DNA of 35,009 bases from Clostridia bacterium (GTDB lineage Bacteria > Bacillota > Clostridia > Oscillospirales > CAG-272). The notes under the pieces are model-generated. The model made no database searches. It saw only the letters and a list, made by a program, of their open reading frames with translations, and was not told where the DNA came from. How positions within the stretch are numbered: the first letter of the stretch is position 1; every line of letters begins with the position of its first letter. The stretch lies in contig JAQYLJ010000058.1 of the NCBI GenBank assembly GCA_028720145.1, positions 1 through 35,009 on the forward strand, read 5' to 3'. Positions 1 to 11,333 of this stretch are shown in pieces. Made by a program: the position numbers and the translations under genes.

Positions 1-18
1 TATTATATTTGCCTTAAC

Positions 19-135
19 TTCTCTCGAAGAGAGAAATATCACTTTGCGTAAGCAAAATATCACGCCTTAAGGCATATCACTTGCCGTAAGGCAAATATAG
101 CTAACGGCGTAGCGATAAGTCCCTATCGCTACGCC
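19..135. repeat. Array of short hairpins separated by ATATCAC spacers, ending in a 12-bp stem-loop
   Basis: TTCTCTC-gaa-GAGAGAA (19-35), ATATCAC, TTTGC-gtaa-GCAAA (43-56), ATATCAC, GCCTTAAGGC (64-73), ATATCAC, TTGCC-gtaa-GGCAA (81-94), ATATAGC, then GGCGTAGCGATA-agtccc-TATCGCTACGCC (106-135). Confidence 0.8.
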
Positions 136-212
136 ACTAAACCGCAGGGGATTTGTGTTTGTATGAGACGGCTCCGCAGATCTCTCACGGGGAGAGCCGT
201 GTGCCGCATAGG

Positions 213-512
213 TCAGTCAAAGGGGACAAATTCTCCGAAGCCGCCTTCGTTTGTGTCCTCGCCCTCTGTAATGCCCGAGGACGGCGGGTTATCATCGCCC
301 GATTGCGTTCCGTCACCCGTGTTGTCGCCCTCGCTCGGGTCGGAACTATCCGGGGTCTGCCCATTGTCGGGAGTATTCGGCAGAGAGGTGTCCGCGCCGT
401 TGTCCGACGGCGGGGTTACAGGGTCCTCGTTGCCTCCGCAGGCGATAAGAGAGAGCAGAACCGCCGCGCCGAGCAGCAGCGCTACGATAATACGCAAAAA
501 CGAATGTTTCAT
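213..512 (-). CDS. Small predicted lipoprotein (signal peptide, LIACGG lipobox, then a low-complexity acidic/Pro/Ser/Thr region)
   Basis: MKHSFLRIIVALLLGAAVLLSLIACGGNEDPVTPP...; AAAGGA SD upstream of the ATG at 512; the longer ORF start at 605 is unlikely. Confidence 0.7.
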   Translation of the reverse strand: MKHSFLRIIVALLLGAAVLLSLIACGGNEDPVTPPSDNGADTSLPNTPDNGQTPDSSDPSEGDNTGDGTQSGDDNPPSSGITEGEDTNEGGFGEFVPFD

Positions 513-649
513 CTCGGTTTCCTTTCTCTTTGCATCAATACCGGGGAATGGAAAACGGCTGTTTTTCTTTGCATTCATTATACACGATTTTCGGCTTTCT
601 GTCAAGGCACAGAGGGACCGAACCGCCCTCCGCGGACGGCGTTTTCAAG

Positions 650-682
650 AGAAAAACAACCCTCGCGGGAGGCGAGGGTTGT
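650..682 (-). terminator. Intrinsic terminator of the GH13 gene
   Basis: Minus strand: ACAACCCTCG-cctcccg-CGAGGGTTGT followed by TTTTTC. Confidence 0.75.
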
Positions 683-734
683 CATGGATGGGATGATGGA
701 TTCTCTCATTACGCGGTTCCCGATGCCGCAGGGG

Positions 735-2048
735 TCATGCCTGCGTTTTGGTGATATAGTACCCTGCGTCCGAGAGAGTAAGAGTACCGTCGCGGGTCTC
801 GGTACGCGCCGAGAGCAGGACTTCGCCCGTCGGGCAGGGTATCGAAATCGCGGCACCCGAGAAATTGAAGCAGGCGCAGACGGTCTCGTTTCCATAGGTA
901 CGGGTGATGCGAATGAGGTCTTTGTCTTTCTCCCACACGGTCTCTCCGTGGGTCAGAACCTTTTCGGTGTGGCGGAGACGGCACAGCTCACGCACGAGCG
1001 CGCAGCGCGCCTGCCCCTTTTCGGTCTCGGCGAGCGACCAGTCGACCGACATCCCGCTTTCGGGCAGGGAGAAGATGCTGTGCCGACGGCTGTCACAGAG
1101 TTCGTTCCCGCAGTAGAGGAGCGGCACCCCGTCGAGGGTGAAGTTGAGGACGATTGCCGCGTCTACGCGCTCGCTGTACTTCTTGTCGAGGCGGTCGTCA
1201 TACGAGTCATTCACATAGTCGTGGTTCTCATACAGACGGAGGGTCAGGGTCTCGTCGGGGTGCTTGGCGCGCCCGCCCTCGTACGCGCCGCGGAGATAGT
1301 GATGATTCCATGCGCCGCGAATGAGGTTGCGGATGGCGTCCGCCCAGCCGAAGCTGTATGCGACATCAAAATCCTCGACCATGTAGACCGGGTTTTCTCC
1401 TTCGAGCACCATGGGGAAATTCGGTTTCACCGCGCGGACGCGCCGAATGCCCTCGTGCCAGAAGTCGAGGGGAACACAGTCGCCGACATCGCAGCGGAAG
1501 CCGTCGAAGTCGAACTCTGTCGCCCAATAGACCATGTTATCCCAAAGATATTCTTTGAGCGCGGGGTTCTCATAATTAAGAATGGGGAAATGCCAACTGT
1601 TATAAACAACCTCGCCTGCGTCGTTGCGTTTGACAAAAGCAGGGTGCTTCTCCACAAATTCCCCGGGACCGCAGTGCAGATACACGAGGTCGTGCATGAC
1701 TTTCAGCCCGAGTGAGTGCGCTTTCTTGATAAAATCCTTGAGGTCGTCGTCGGTGCCGTATTCGGGGTCGACATGTTCGTAGTCGCAGATGCGATAGGGG
1801 TTCTTCGGATTGCCCGTGCCCGCCTCTGTCTGCCGCCGGCTGAAATAGGCGGGGTCGGGATAGGGGTCGGCTTTCGAGAGCGAGGTCAGATAGATCATGT
1901 CCACGCCGAGCGCGGCGATATGGGGGAGCTTTTCCTCCGCCGCTTTGAGCGTCCCCTCCTCGGTGAACGAGCGGAGAGACAACTGATAGAGGACCGCCTC
2001 TCTCAGGGGAGAGCGGTACAGGTCGTCCGTGATACGATAACTGCTCAT
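735..2048 (-). CDS. GH13 alpha-amylase family glycosidase
   Basis: MSSYRITDDLYRSPLREAVLYQLSLRSF..., FDGFRCDVGDCVP, LEGENPVYMVED, YENHDY; AAAGGAGATACC SD before the ATG at 2048. Confidence 0.85.
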   Translation of the reverse strand: MSSYRITDDLYRSPLREAVLYQLSLRSFTEEGTLKAAEEKLPHIAALGVDMIYLTSLSKADPYPDPAYFSRRQTEAGTGNPKNPYRICDYEHVDPEYGTDDDLKDFIKKAHSLGLKVMHDLVYLHCGPGEFVEKHPAFVKRNDAGEVVYNSWHFPILNYENPALKEYLWDNMVYWATEFDFDGFRCDVGDCVPLDFWHEGIRRVRAVKPNFPMVLEGENPVYMVEDFDVAYSFGWADAIRNLIRGAWNHHYLRGAYEGGRAKHPDETLTLRLYENHDYVNDSYDDRLDKKYSERVDAAIVLNFTLDGVPLLYCGNELCDSRRHSIFSLPESGMSVDWSLAETEKGQARCALVRELCRLRHTEKVLTHGETVWEKDKDLIRITRTYGNETVCACFNFSGAAISIPCPTGEVLLSARTETRDGTLTLSDAGYYITKTQA

Positions 2049-2105
2049 GGTATCTCCTTTGTCGATTGACGACACGGGCATTGCGCCCGCTTTGATTTCG
2101 CCGCA

Positions 2106-2134
2106 AGTATAACACACGCGCGCACGAAAAGCAA
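2106..2134 (-). promoter_or_regulatory. Sigma-A promoter for the GH13 gene
   Basis: Minus strand TTGCTT-17-TATACT. Confidence 0.6.
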
Positions 2135-2345
2135 GCGATTTCCCCATTTTCCCGATTTGTTTTCCCGTGGGTTTTCCCGAGTGAATAAAACCCTACAGGG
2201 TGGATAAAATTCCTCTCAAAGATAAAAGTGAAACAAAAACGGCGCGGAGCCAGCTTTTTTGGTGCAACCTTGCCGCATCGTAAGGGGGTGACGAAAAACG
2301 GGAACGGTCTTTCTTTTACTTGTACGGCTCTTCGGCGGTGTCGGC

Positions 2346-3944
2346 GTGTTTCTGGTCGGCGTTCACCTCTTGACGGCCAACTTGGAACAGAGCGCGACGG
2401 GGCGCATCCGCGACCTCTTCCGCCGCATCGCGGACAACAAACCCGTCAATCTCGGCATCGGCGCAGCGACCACCGCCCTGATACAGAGTTCGGGTGTCAC
2501 CACGGTTCTCATTGTCGGGTTCGTCAATGTCGGGGTCATGAACCTCGGGCAGGCGACCGCCATGATTATGGGGGCGAATATCGGGACGACCGTCACCGCG
2601 CAGATCGCCGCACTCTCGGCGTTCCCCATCACCACCTATCTGCAACTTCTTTCGTTTGTCGGGGTGTTCACCACCATGGTCGCGCGCGGGGATAACGGAC
2701 GGAGGACGGGGAAGATTCTCGCGGGTCTCGGGCTAATATTCATCGGGCTATCCCTCATGGCGGACACCATGCGTGAACACCGTGAAGCCCTGCAAGTCTG
2801 GCTCCGCCCCGTGACGAACCCCGTCGTCCTGCTCCTGTTCGGCATCGTTTTGACCGCGCTCGTCCAGTCGAGTTCCGCCACCACTTCGGTGGTGATCTCG
2901 CTCACGGTCGCGGGGCTTACCGTCGGGCGGGGCGGGAATGAACTGCTCTATATCATCCTCGGCACGAACATCGGCTCCTGTTCGACCGCGCTCCTCTCCA
3001 CTTTGGGCGCGAGCGTCAACGCCCGCCGCGCAGGGATCATTCACCTCTTGTTCAATTCCATCGGTTCCCTCATTTTCTTTCTGATTCTGCTTCTCTCGCC
3101 CGACTTCATGGCGGCGACATTCGGGCGATGGTTCCCCGCAGCCGCGACACAGATCGCCATGTTCCACACTTTTTTCAACGTCTCTTGCGCGTTGGTATTC
3201 CTGCCATTTTCCGCATGGTTTGTCAGACTGTCCGAGTGGATTGTCCCCGACAGGCGCGGGGAGACGCGAGAGCCGCAGACCTATCTCGACGAGCGGATGC
3301 TCACATCTTCCTCCCTCGCGCTCTCCCAGCTCGAAAAAGAGGCGATGCGCCTGTCCGACATCGCCATGGACGCTTTTTTGCTCTCGTTCCGCGCGTTTCA
3401 GGACGCGAATACAGGCGCGGCGGCAAAGGTCGGGGAGCGGATCGCAGAGGCGGAGCGGGTCGAGCGCGCGCTTGTCGATTATCTCGTGCGGCTGTCCGCA
3501 CGGAGTAAACTCTCGGAAGAGAGACGGGTGGCGAATCTCCACAGCATCACGGGGGATATCATGCGGATTTCGGAAATCGCGGATAACCTGATGAAATACA
3601 CCCGCCGTGAGGTCGAAGAGGGGATTGCTTTCCCCCGTGAGGTACGGGAGGAACTCGACAACATGAAGGAACGGCTCGTAAAACTCCACGAACTTACCAA
3701 ACGCGTCATCTTGGAAAAAGACCGTGCGCTCTTGCCGACGCTCGATAGGGTAGAAGACGGAATCGACCGCTGCCGTCGGACGCTCCTCGACCGCCATCGG
3801 GAGCGCCTTTCCGACGGGACGCTACCACCCGCCTCATCCGCGGTCTATATCAGTCTGGTCTCCAACATGGAGCGGCTCGGCGACCATCTCACCTTTGCCG
3901 CACATACCGAACAAGACGAGAAAAAGCACGAAGAGGAGCCGTAA
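2346..3944 (+). CDS. Na/Pi cotransporter family protein (NptA/PNaS-type) with C-terminal PhoU-like domain; true start probably upstream (see findings)
   Basis: TTALIQSSGVTTVLIVGFVNVGVM...GANIGTTVTAQ and LVQSSSATTSVVISLTVAG...GTNIGSCSTALL QSS repeats; helical C-terminal PhoU-like region. Confidence 0.85.
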   Translation: MFLVGVHLLTANLEQSATGRIRDLFRRIADNKPVNLGIGAATTALIQSSGVTTVLIVGFVNVGVMNLGQATAMIMGANIGTTVTAQIAALSAFPITTYLQLLSFVGVFTTMVARGDNGRRTGKILAGLGLIFIGLSLMADTMREHREALQVWLRPVTNPVVLLLFGIVLTALVQSSSATTSVVISLTVAGLTVGRGGNELLYIILGTNIGSCSTALLSTLGASVNARRAGIIHLLFNSIGSLIFFLILLLSPDFMAATFGRWFPAAATQIAMFHTFFNVSCALVFLPFSAWFVRLSEWIVPDRRGETREPQTYLDERMLTSSSLALSQLEKEAMRLSDIAMDAFLLSFRAFQDANTGAAAKVGERIAEAERVERALVDYLVRLSARSKLSEERRVANLHSITGDIMRISEIADNLMKYTRREVEEGIAFPREVREELDNMKERLVKLHELTKRVILEKDRALLPTLDRVEDGIDRCRRTLLDRHRERLSDGTLPPASSAVYISLVSNMERLGDHLTFAAHTEQDEKKHEEEP

Positions 3945-3960
3945 AACGGCTCCTCTTCGT
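3921..3960 (-). terminator. Intrinsic terminator for gdhA, overlapping the 3' end of the convergent Na/Pi transporter gene
   Basis: Perfect 15-bp arms ACGAAGAGGAGCCGT (3928-3942) and ACGGCTCCTCTTCGT (3946-3960); T-tract on the minus strand side. Confidence 0.8.
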
Positions 3961-3975
3961 CAAGCAATAGGGAAA

Positions 3976-7568
<3,593 letters not shown>

Positions 7569-7578
7569 GGGGAATACC

Positions 7579-7815
7579 TCACTCGATTTCGATCAGCACC
7601 GTTTGCGCGTCACAGTCCCGAATGGCGATGACGGCTCCGAGAACGGAGTAGGCGGCGGGGTCTCCGAGAGGACTGCGCCCCACGCAGTCGATTTTGACCC
7701 CCGGGATGAGACCGAGGTCCATGAGCCGCCTGCGCATCCGCCCGGAGGACGAAAGGGAGAGCACCCGCCCTCGCCCGCCGACCGTCAAAGCATTTAATGA
7801 TTTCGGTACATTCAT
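7579..7815 (-). CDS. feoA: Ferrous iron transport protein A (FeoA, SH3-like)
   Basis: 78 aa; RRRLMDLGLIPGVKIDCVGRSPLGDP...; ends 10 nt before feoB. Confidence 0.9.
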   Translation of the reverse strand: MNVPKSLNALTVGGRGRVLSLSSSGRMRRRLMDLGLIPGVKIDCVGRSPLGDPAAYSVLGAVIAIRDCDAQTVLIEIE

Positions 7816-7928
7816 TTTGTGAGTCCTTAATATGGTAGGTCAGGGAAAATCCCTGATATTATCGTATGTGAATACTGCAAGCATGGTACCTCGGTTCTTG
7901 TAAAATTTGCGGGGTTGCCCCGCCCCAC

Positions 7929-7957
7929 TTGTCAAACGGGCGACAAGGGTATATAAT
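7929..7957 (+). promoter_or_regulatory. Sigma-A promoter for the downstream FAD oxidoreductase
   Basis: TTGTCA-17-TATAAT. Confidence 0.65.
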
Positions 7958-8010
7958 CGGAGAAAAGACGCGGGGCATTCGCCACCGCGGTACCGCAAAG
8001 GGGATTTGAT

Positions 8011-9228
8011 ATGACCGAATCGTATGTGAAAGAAGTGAGACAGACGCCCGTGCTCGCGCGCCCGGAAGTACTGGTCGCGGGCGGTGGATTCGCAGGGATT
8101 GCCGCCGCGCTCGCCGCCGCGCGTCTCGGGAAAAAGGTCATGCTGATCGAGCGGATGTTTCTCCTCGGCGGGCTGGGGACTTCGGGGCTCGTGACCATCT
8201 ATCTCCCCCTCTGCGACGGGCAGGGGCGGCAGGTGTCTTTCGGTCTCGCGGAAGAACTGCTGCGGCTGTCGGTGCGCGAGCATTGCGACGGCGCGCGCGG
8301 GGTGGAGAATTGGCTGACCCACCGCCCGTCAGACCTCGCCACCCGCGCCGCGGGGCACCGATTCGAGGTGAACTTCAACCCGCAGCTCTTTGCGATCTCC
8401 GCCGAGCAGACCCTGCTCGACGCGGGCGTGGAGATTCTCTACGGTACGGTCGTGACCGCGGTCGAGCGGGAAGAAGATCGGATTCGTACGGTGTACATTG
8501 AAACCAAGGGCGGCAGATATGCCGTCCTCCCCGAGATGATTGTCGATGCGACGGGGGACGCCGACCTCGCCTACATGGCGGGGCTCGAAACCGCGCTGTA
8601 CGCCCCGGGGAATCACCTCGCGGCGTGGTATTACTATTCGGGGAAAGAGGGTTACGGACTCAAACCAATGGGCATGGTCGATCAGACCGAAGAGGAGATG
8701 GCGCGCAATCCCGTGAGCCGTCTGTCTACCCGCTCTTTCCGAGGGCTCGACGGGCGGGAACTATCCGAAGTCACCTGTCTCTCCCATGCCGCTATCCTGA
8801 ACGATGTGCGGCGGAAGAAAGAGTCCGACCCGACCTATGAGCCGGTGACGGTCGCCACCATCCCGCAGATGCGGATGACGCGTCGGCTGGTCGGCGCCTA
8901 TACCCTCGATGAAGGTGAAGTCCACAAACGGCAGGAGGATTCGGTCGGCATGGTCTCCGACTGGCGGAAGCGCGGACCCGTGTTCGAGGTTCCTTACGGT
9001 ACCCTGTATTCCCCCGCCTGCGCCAACCTCGCGACAGCGGGACGGTGCACCTCGGTGACCGACCCCATGTGGGACATTATGCGGGTGATTCCGTGCTGTT
9101 CGGTGACGGGACAGGCGGCGGGCACCGCCGCGGCGTTGTGCCGCGATTATCGGCAACTCCCCGTTTCTACTCTCCAAAATCAGCTTCAAATGGATGGCGT
9201 GGTTTTGCACGAAGACGAACTTGTTTGA
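8011..9228 (+). CDS. FAD-dependent oxidoreductase (FAD_oxidored-like)
   Basis: GGGFAGIAAALAAARLGKKVMLIER dinucleotide-binding motif, DATGDADLAYMAG, LATAGRCTSVTDPMWDIMRVIPCCSVTGQAAGTAAAL; AAAGGGG SD. Confidence 0.85.
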   Translation: MTESYVKEVRQTPVLARPEVLVAGGGFAGIAAALAAARLGKKVMLIERMFLLGGLGTSGLVTIYLPLCDGQGRQVSFGLAEELLRLSVREHCDGARGVENWLTHRPSDLATRAAGHRFEVNFNPQLFAISAEQTLLDAGVEILYGTVVTAVEREEDRIRTVYIETKGGRYAVLPEMIVDATGDADLAYMAGLETALYAPGNHLAAWYYYSGKEGYGLKPMGMVDQTEEEMARNPVSRLSTRSFRGLDGRELSEVTCLSHAAILNDVRRKKESDPTYEPVTVATIPQMRMTRRLVGAYTLDEGEVHKRQEDSVGMVSDWRKRGPVFEVPYGTLYSPACANLATAGRCTSVTDPMWDIMRVIPCCSVTGQAAGTAAALCRDYRQLPVSTLQNQLQMDGVVLHEDELV

Positions 9229-9264
9229 CATTTTCGAGAAAACAGAACAAATGCATAAAAAGAG

Positions 9265-9300
9265 CACCGACTGCCATCCCGACAGTCGGTGTTTCGATTT
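9265..9300 (+). terminator. Intrinsic terminator
   Basis: CACCGACTG-ccatcccga-CAGTCGGTG followed by TTTCGATTTT. Confidence 0.75.
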
Positions 9301-9330
9301 TCGTTTTCATTGCTTTTGCGCGTCTTGACA

Positions 9331-9382
9331 GGTGCACGCTACAGGTGCAGAGGAAAGGTGCACGGTACAGGCACGGCACGCG
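9331..9382. repeat. Two imperfect tandem copies of a 26-nt unit
   Basis: GGTGCACGCTACAGGTGCAGAGGAAA / GGTGCACGGTACAGGCACGGCACGCG. Confidence 0.5.
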
Positions 9383-9385
9383 GGA

Positions 9386-10240
9386 TTATTTCCCTTTGTC
9401 GGGCGCGGTCTCGGCGCGGGTATCGACATATTCCCCGCCGTACTCTTTGACGCAGGCGATCATCATGCCCCGCGCGAGTTCGCTCACTTGGGAGTCGGTA
9501 TGATGGGTGACATAATCGCTGTCAATGAGACCGAGAATCTTCATGTTGACGCGGGTGGCTCTCCACGGATAGCGGCGGAACACCTGATCGGTGCCGTGAA
9601 TGTGCGCGACGAGCACCGGCGCACCTGCCCGCGCGGCGGAGTGGAAGACCCCCGAATGAAAGGCGAGCAGTTTCCCCGTGCGACTGCGGGTCCCCTCGGG
9701 GAACACCCCGTAGCACATTCCGTTCTCTTTGATTCTGCGGGCAGTCTCGTTAATGGTCGCGACGGCGTTCCGCGCGCTTTTGCGGTCGATCGAGAGGAAT
9801 CCGCTGTTCCAGAGGTACCTCCCCACGATGGGAATCGAGAAGTTCTCGGGTTTGGAGATGAACGAGATGGGAAAGCGGTGCAGTTTCACGATCAATAGCA
9901 TATGGTCGAAGTTGGAGAGATGGTTACAGACGATGAGGAACCGCGTGCCCTTTGGCGGCAGATGTTCTTTGCCCGAAATGCGGCAGTGAATCCGCATGAC
10001 GCGGAGCGCGATGGCGTATACTTCGACGAGGATGAACCGCGCGAAGCGGTTGGGCTTCTTCGGGATTTTCTTTTTGGAGAGGAACGGCGCTCCGCAGATT
10101 GCGATGAGAAAGAGCAGAAGCAACATCCCGGCGAAGTAGCCGAGAAACAGGAGGATGGCGAACCACGGAGAAATCTTAGCGAGAACCACGGTGGTTACCG
10201 CCCCCGCGAGCGATAGGAACAAGGAAAAGAAAAAGAACAT
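9386..10240 (-). CDS. plsC: 1-acyl-sn-glycerol-3-phosphate acyltransferase family (PlsC-like)
   Basis: NHLSNFDHM (HX4D), FPEGTRSRTGKLLAFHSGVF, N-terminal TM segments. Confidence 0.85.
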   Translation of the reverse strand: MFFFFSLFLSLAGAVTTVVLAKISPWFAILLFLGYFAGMLLLLFLIAICGAPFLSKKKIPKKPNRFARFILVEVYAIALRVMRIHCRISGKEHLPPKGTRFLIVCNHLSNFDHMLLIVKLHRFPISFISKPENFSIPIVGRYLWNSGFLSIDRKSARNAVATINETARRIKENGMCYGVFPEGTRSRTGKLLAFHSGVFHSAARAGAPVLVAHIHGTDQVFRRYPWRATRVNMKILGLIDSDYVTHHTDSQVSELARGMMIACVKEYGGEYVDTRAETAPDKGK

Positions 10241-10246
10241 GGGTTT

Positions 10247-10810
10247 TCAGTCCTCCAAGGAAAGCGAACTCGCAACAATGCGGGATAGGAGCGCCGTCAG
10301 TTCGTCGAGCGGTATTTTCTGCCCGTACTGAATCCAGTCGCGATAGGCGCCGAACAGACCGCTGACAAAGAAAGAAATCATATGGCTGTGTTTCGGGGAA
10401 CGGCGCGGGATATTCAGATTCCGCATGATTTCCCGTCGAATAATATGCTGGATGCGGAGGGAGAGAAATCCGTAGTTGGGGGCGGTAAAGACCGCACGGA
10501 ACAGATCGGGGTACTGGGTGTACCCATCGGCGAGCAGTTTGGCGAAGGTCGCGGGGGTGATCTCCTTATTCTGCGCTTTCTCCTGTTCGAGATACGCGGT
10601 CACCTGCGATGCAAAGTCGTTCATGAGATCCCGCGCGACATCCTCCACCCGCGAGTAGTGGGCGTAGAAGGTCTTGCGGTTAATCATCGCGGTCTCCGCA
10701 AGAGAGACCACCGAAATCTCTTCAAGCGCGTGGTCTTGAAGAAGCGTCAAGAGTGCCTCTCGGATGGCACGGCGCGTTTTCAGTACGCGTTTGTCCTGTG
10801 AATTGTTCAT
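10247..10810 (-). CDS. TetR/AcrR-family transcriptional regulator
   Basis: N-terminal HTH: RRAIREALLTLLQDHALEEISVVSLAETAMINRKTFYAHYSRVEDV; ATG at 10810; ends 6 nt before plsC. Confidence 0.85.
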   Translation of the reverse strand: MNNSQDKRVLKTRRAIREALLTLLQDHALEEISVVSLAETAMINRKTFYAHYSRVEDVARDLMNDFASQVTAYLEQEKAQNKEITPATFAKLLADGYTQYPDLFRAVFTAPNYGFLSLRIQHIIRREIMRNLNIPRRSPKHSHMISFFVSGLFGAYRDWIQYGQKIPLDELTALLSRIVASSLSLED

Positions 10811-10849
10811 GTCGGTATTCCTTCGGCTGTTTGGTTTGCGAATACACAG

Positions 10850-10878
10850 ATTATACACAGTTTTGGGAAGAAACACAA
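10850..10878 (-). promoter_or_regulatory. Sigma-A promoter for tetR-plsC
   Basis: Minus strand TTGTGT-17-TATAAT. Confidence 0.6.
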
Positions 10879-10942
10879 CAGATTTTTGAAAAAATGTTCC
10901 GATTTTTCTCAAACATAGCGTGTGTGAGAGGTTATTCTCCGA

Positions 10943-10990
10943 AAAAACAAAAGGACGGAGCTCGGTTTTTCGCTCCGCCCTTGTTTTTTT
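10943..10990 (-). terminator. Intrinsic terminator after the MGMT-like gene
   Basis: GGGCGGAGC-gaaaaaccga-GCTCCGTCC stem flanked by A/T tracts. Confidence 0.7.
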
Positions 10991-11333
10991 ATTCTTCATT
11001 TGGAAAAGACCAGCCGTAGCGTCGGAGGTCGACCCGCATCCCGAGGACGGGAATCCCGTCTGCTTCGAGCCGCCTCTTTTGCTCTTCGATTCCGCCGAAC
11101 GCGAAGTGCACGGCGAGTCTCCCCGCGCTGTCCACCACGCGGAAACAGGGAATCCCGTCGGGGTCGGGATTGCGATGGAGCGCCCCGCCGACCGCGCGTG
11201 CGGCACCGGGGTTTCCGACCGCCCGTGCGAGTTCTCCGTAGGTCACGACTTTCCCGTGCGGAATCTCGTGGAGAAGCGCGTAGACGCGCTCGCGAAAACT
11301 TACGCCTGCGGGTTCTGTCTCGCGGTGCGTCAT
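10989..11333 (-). CDS. MGMT-family (6-O-alkylguanine-DNA alkyltransferase-like) protein
   Basis: FRERVYALLHEIPHGKVVTYGELARAVGNPGAARAVGGALHRNPDPDGIPCFRVVDSAG; ATGA overlap with the upstream gene. Confidence 0.85.
   Translation of the reverse strand: MTHRETEPAGVSFRERVYALLHEIPHGKVVTYGELARAVGNPGAARAVGGALHRNPDPDGIPCFRVVDSAGRLAVHFAFGGIEEQKRRLEADGIPVLGMRVDLRRYGWSFPNEE

Noticed and set aside
19-135. Possible CRISPR array
   Set aside because: Repeats are far too short, spacers are hairpins rather than unique sequence, and no cas genes are present.
153-1715. 520-aa plus-strand ORF opposite the GH13 gene
   Set aside because: Shadow ORF; the minus-strand GH13 protein has clear family motifs and SD.
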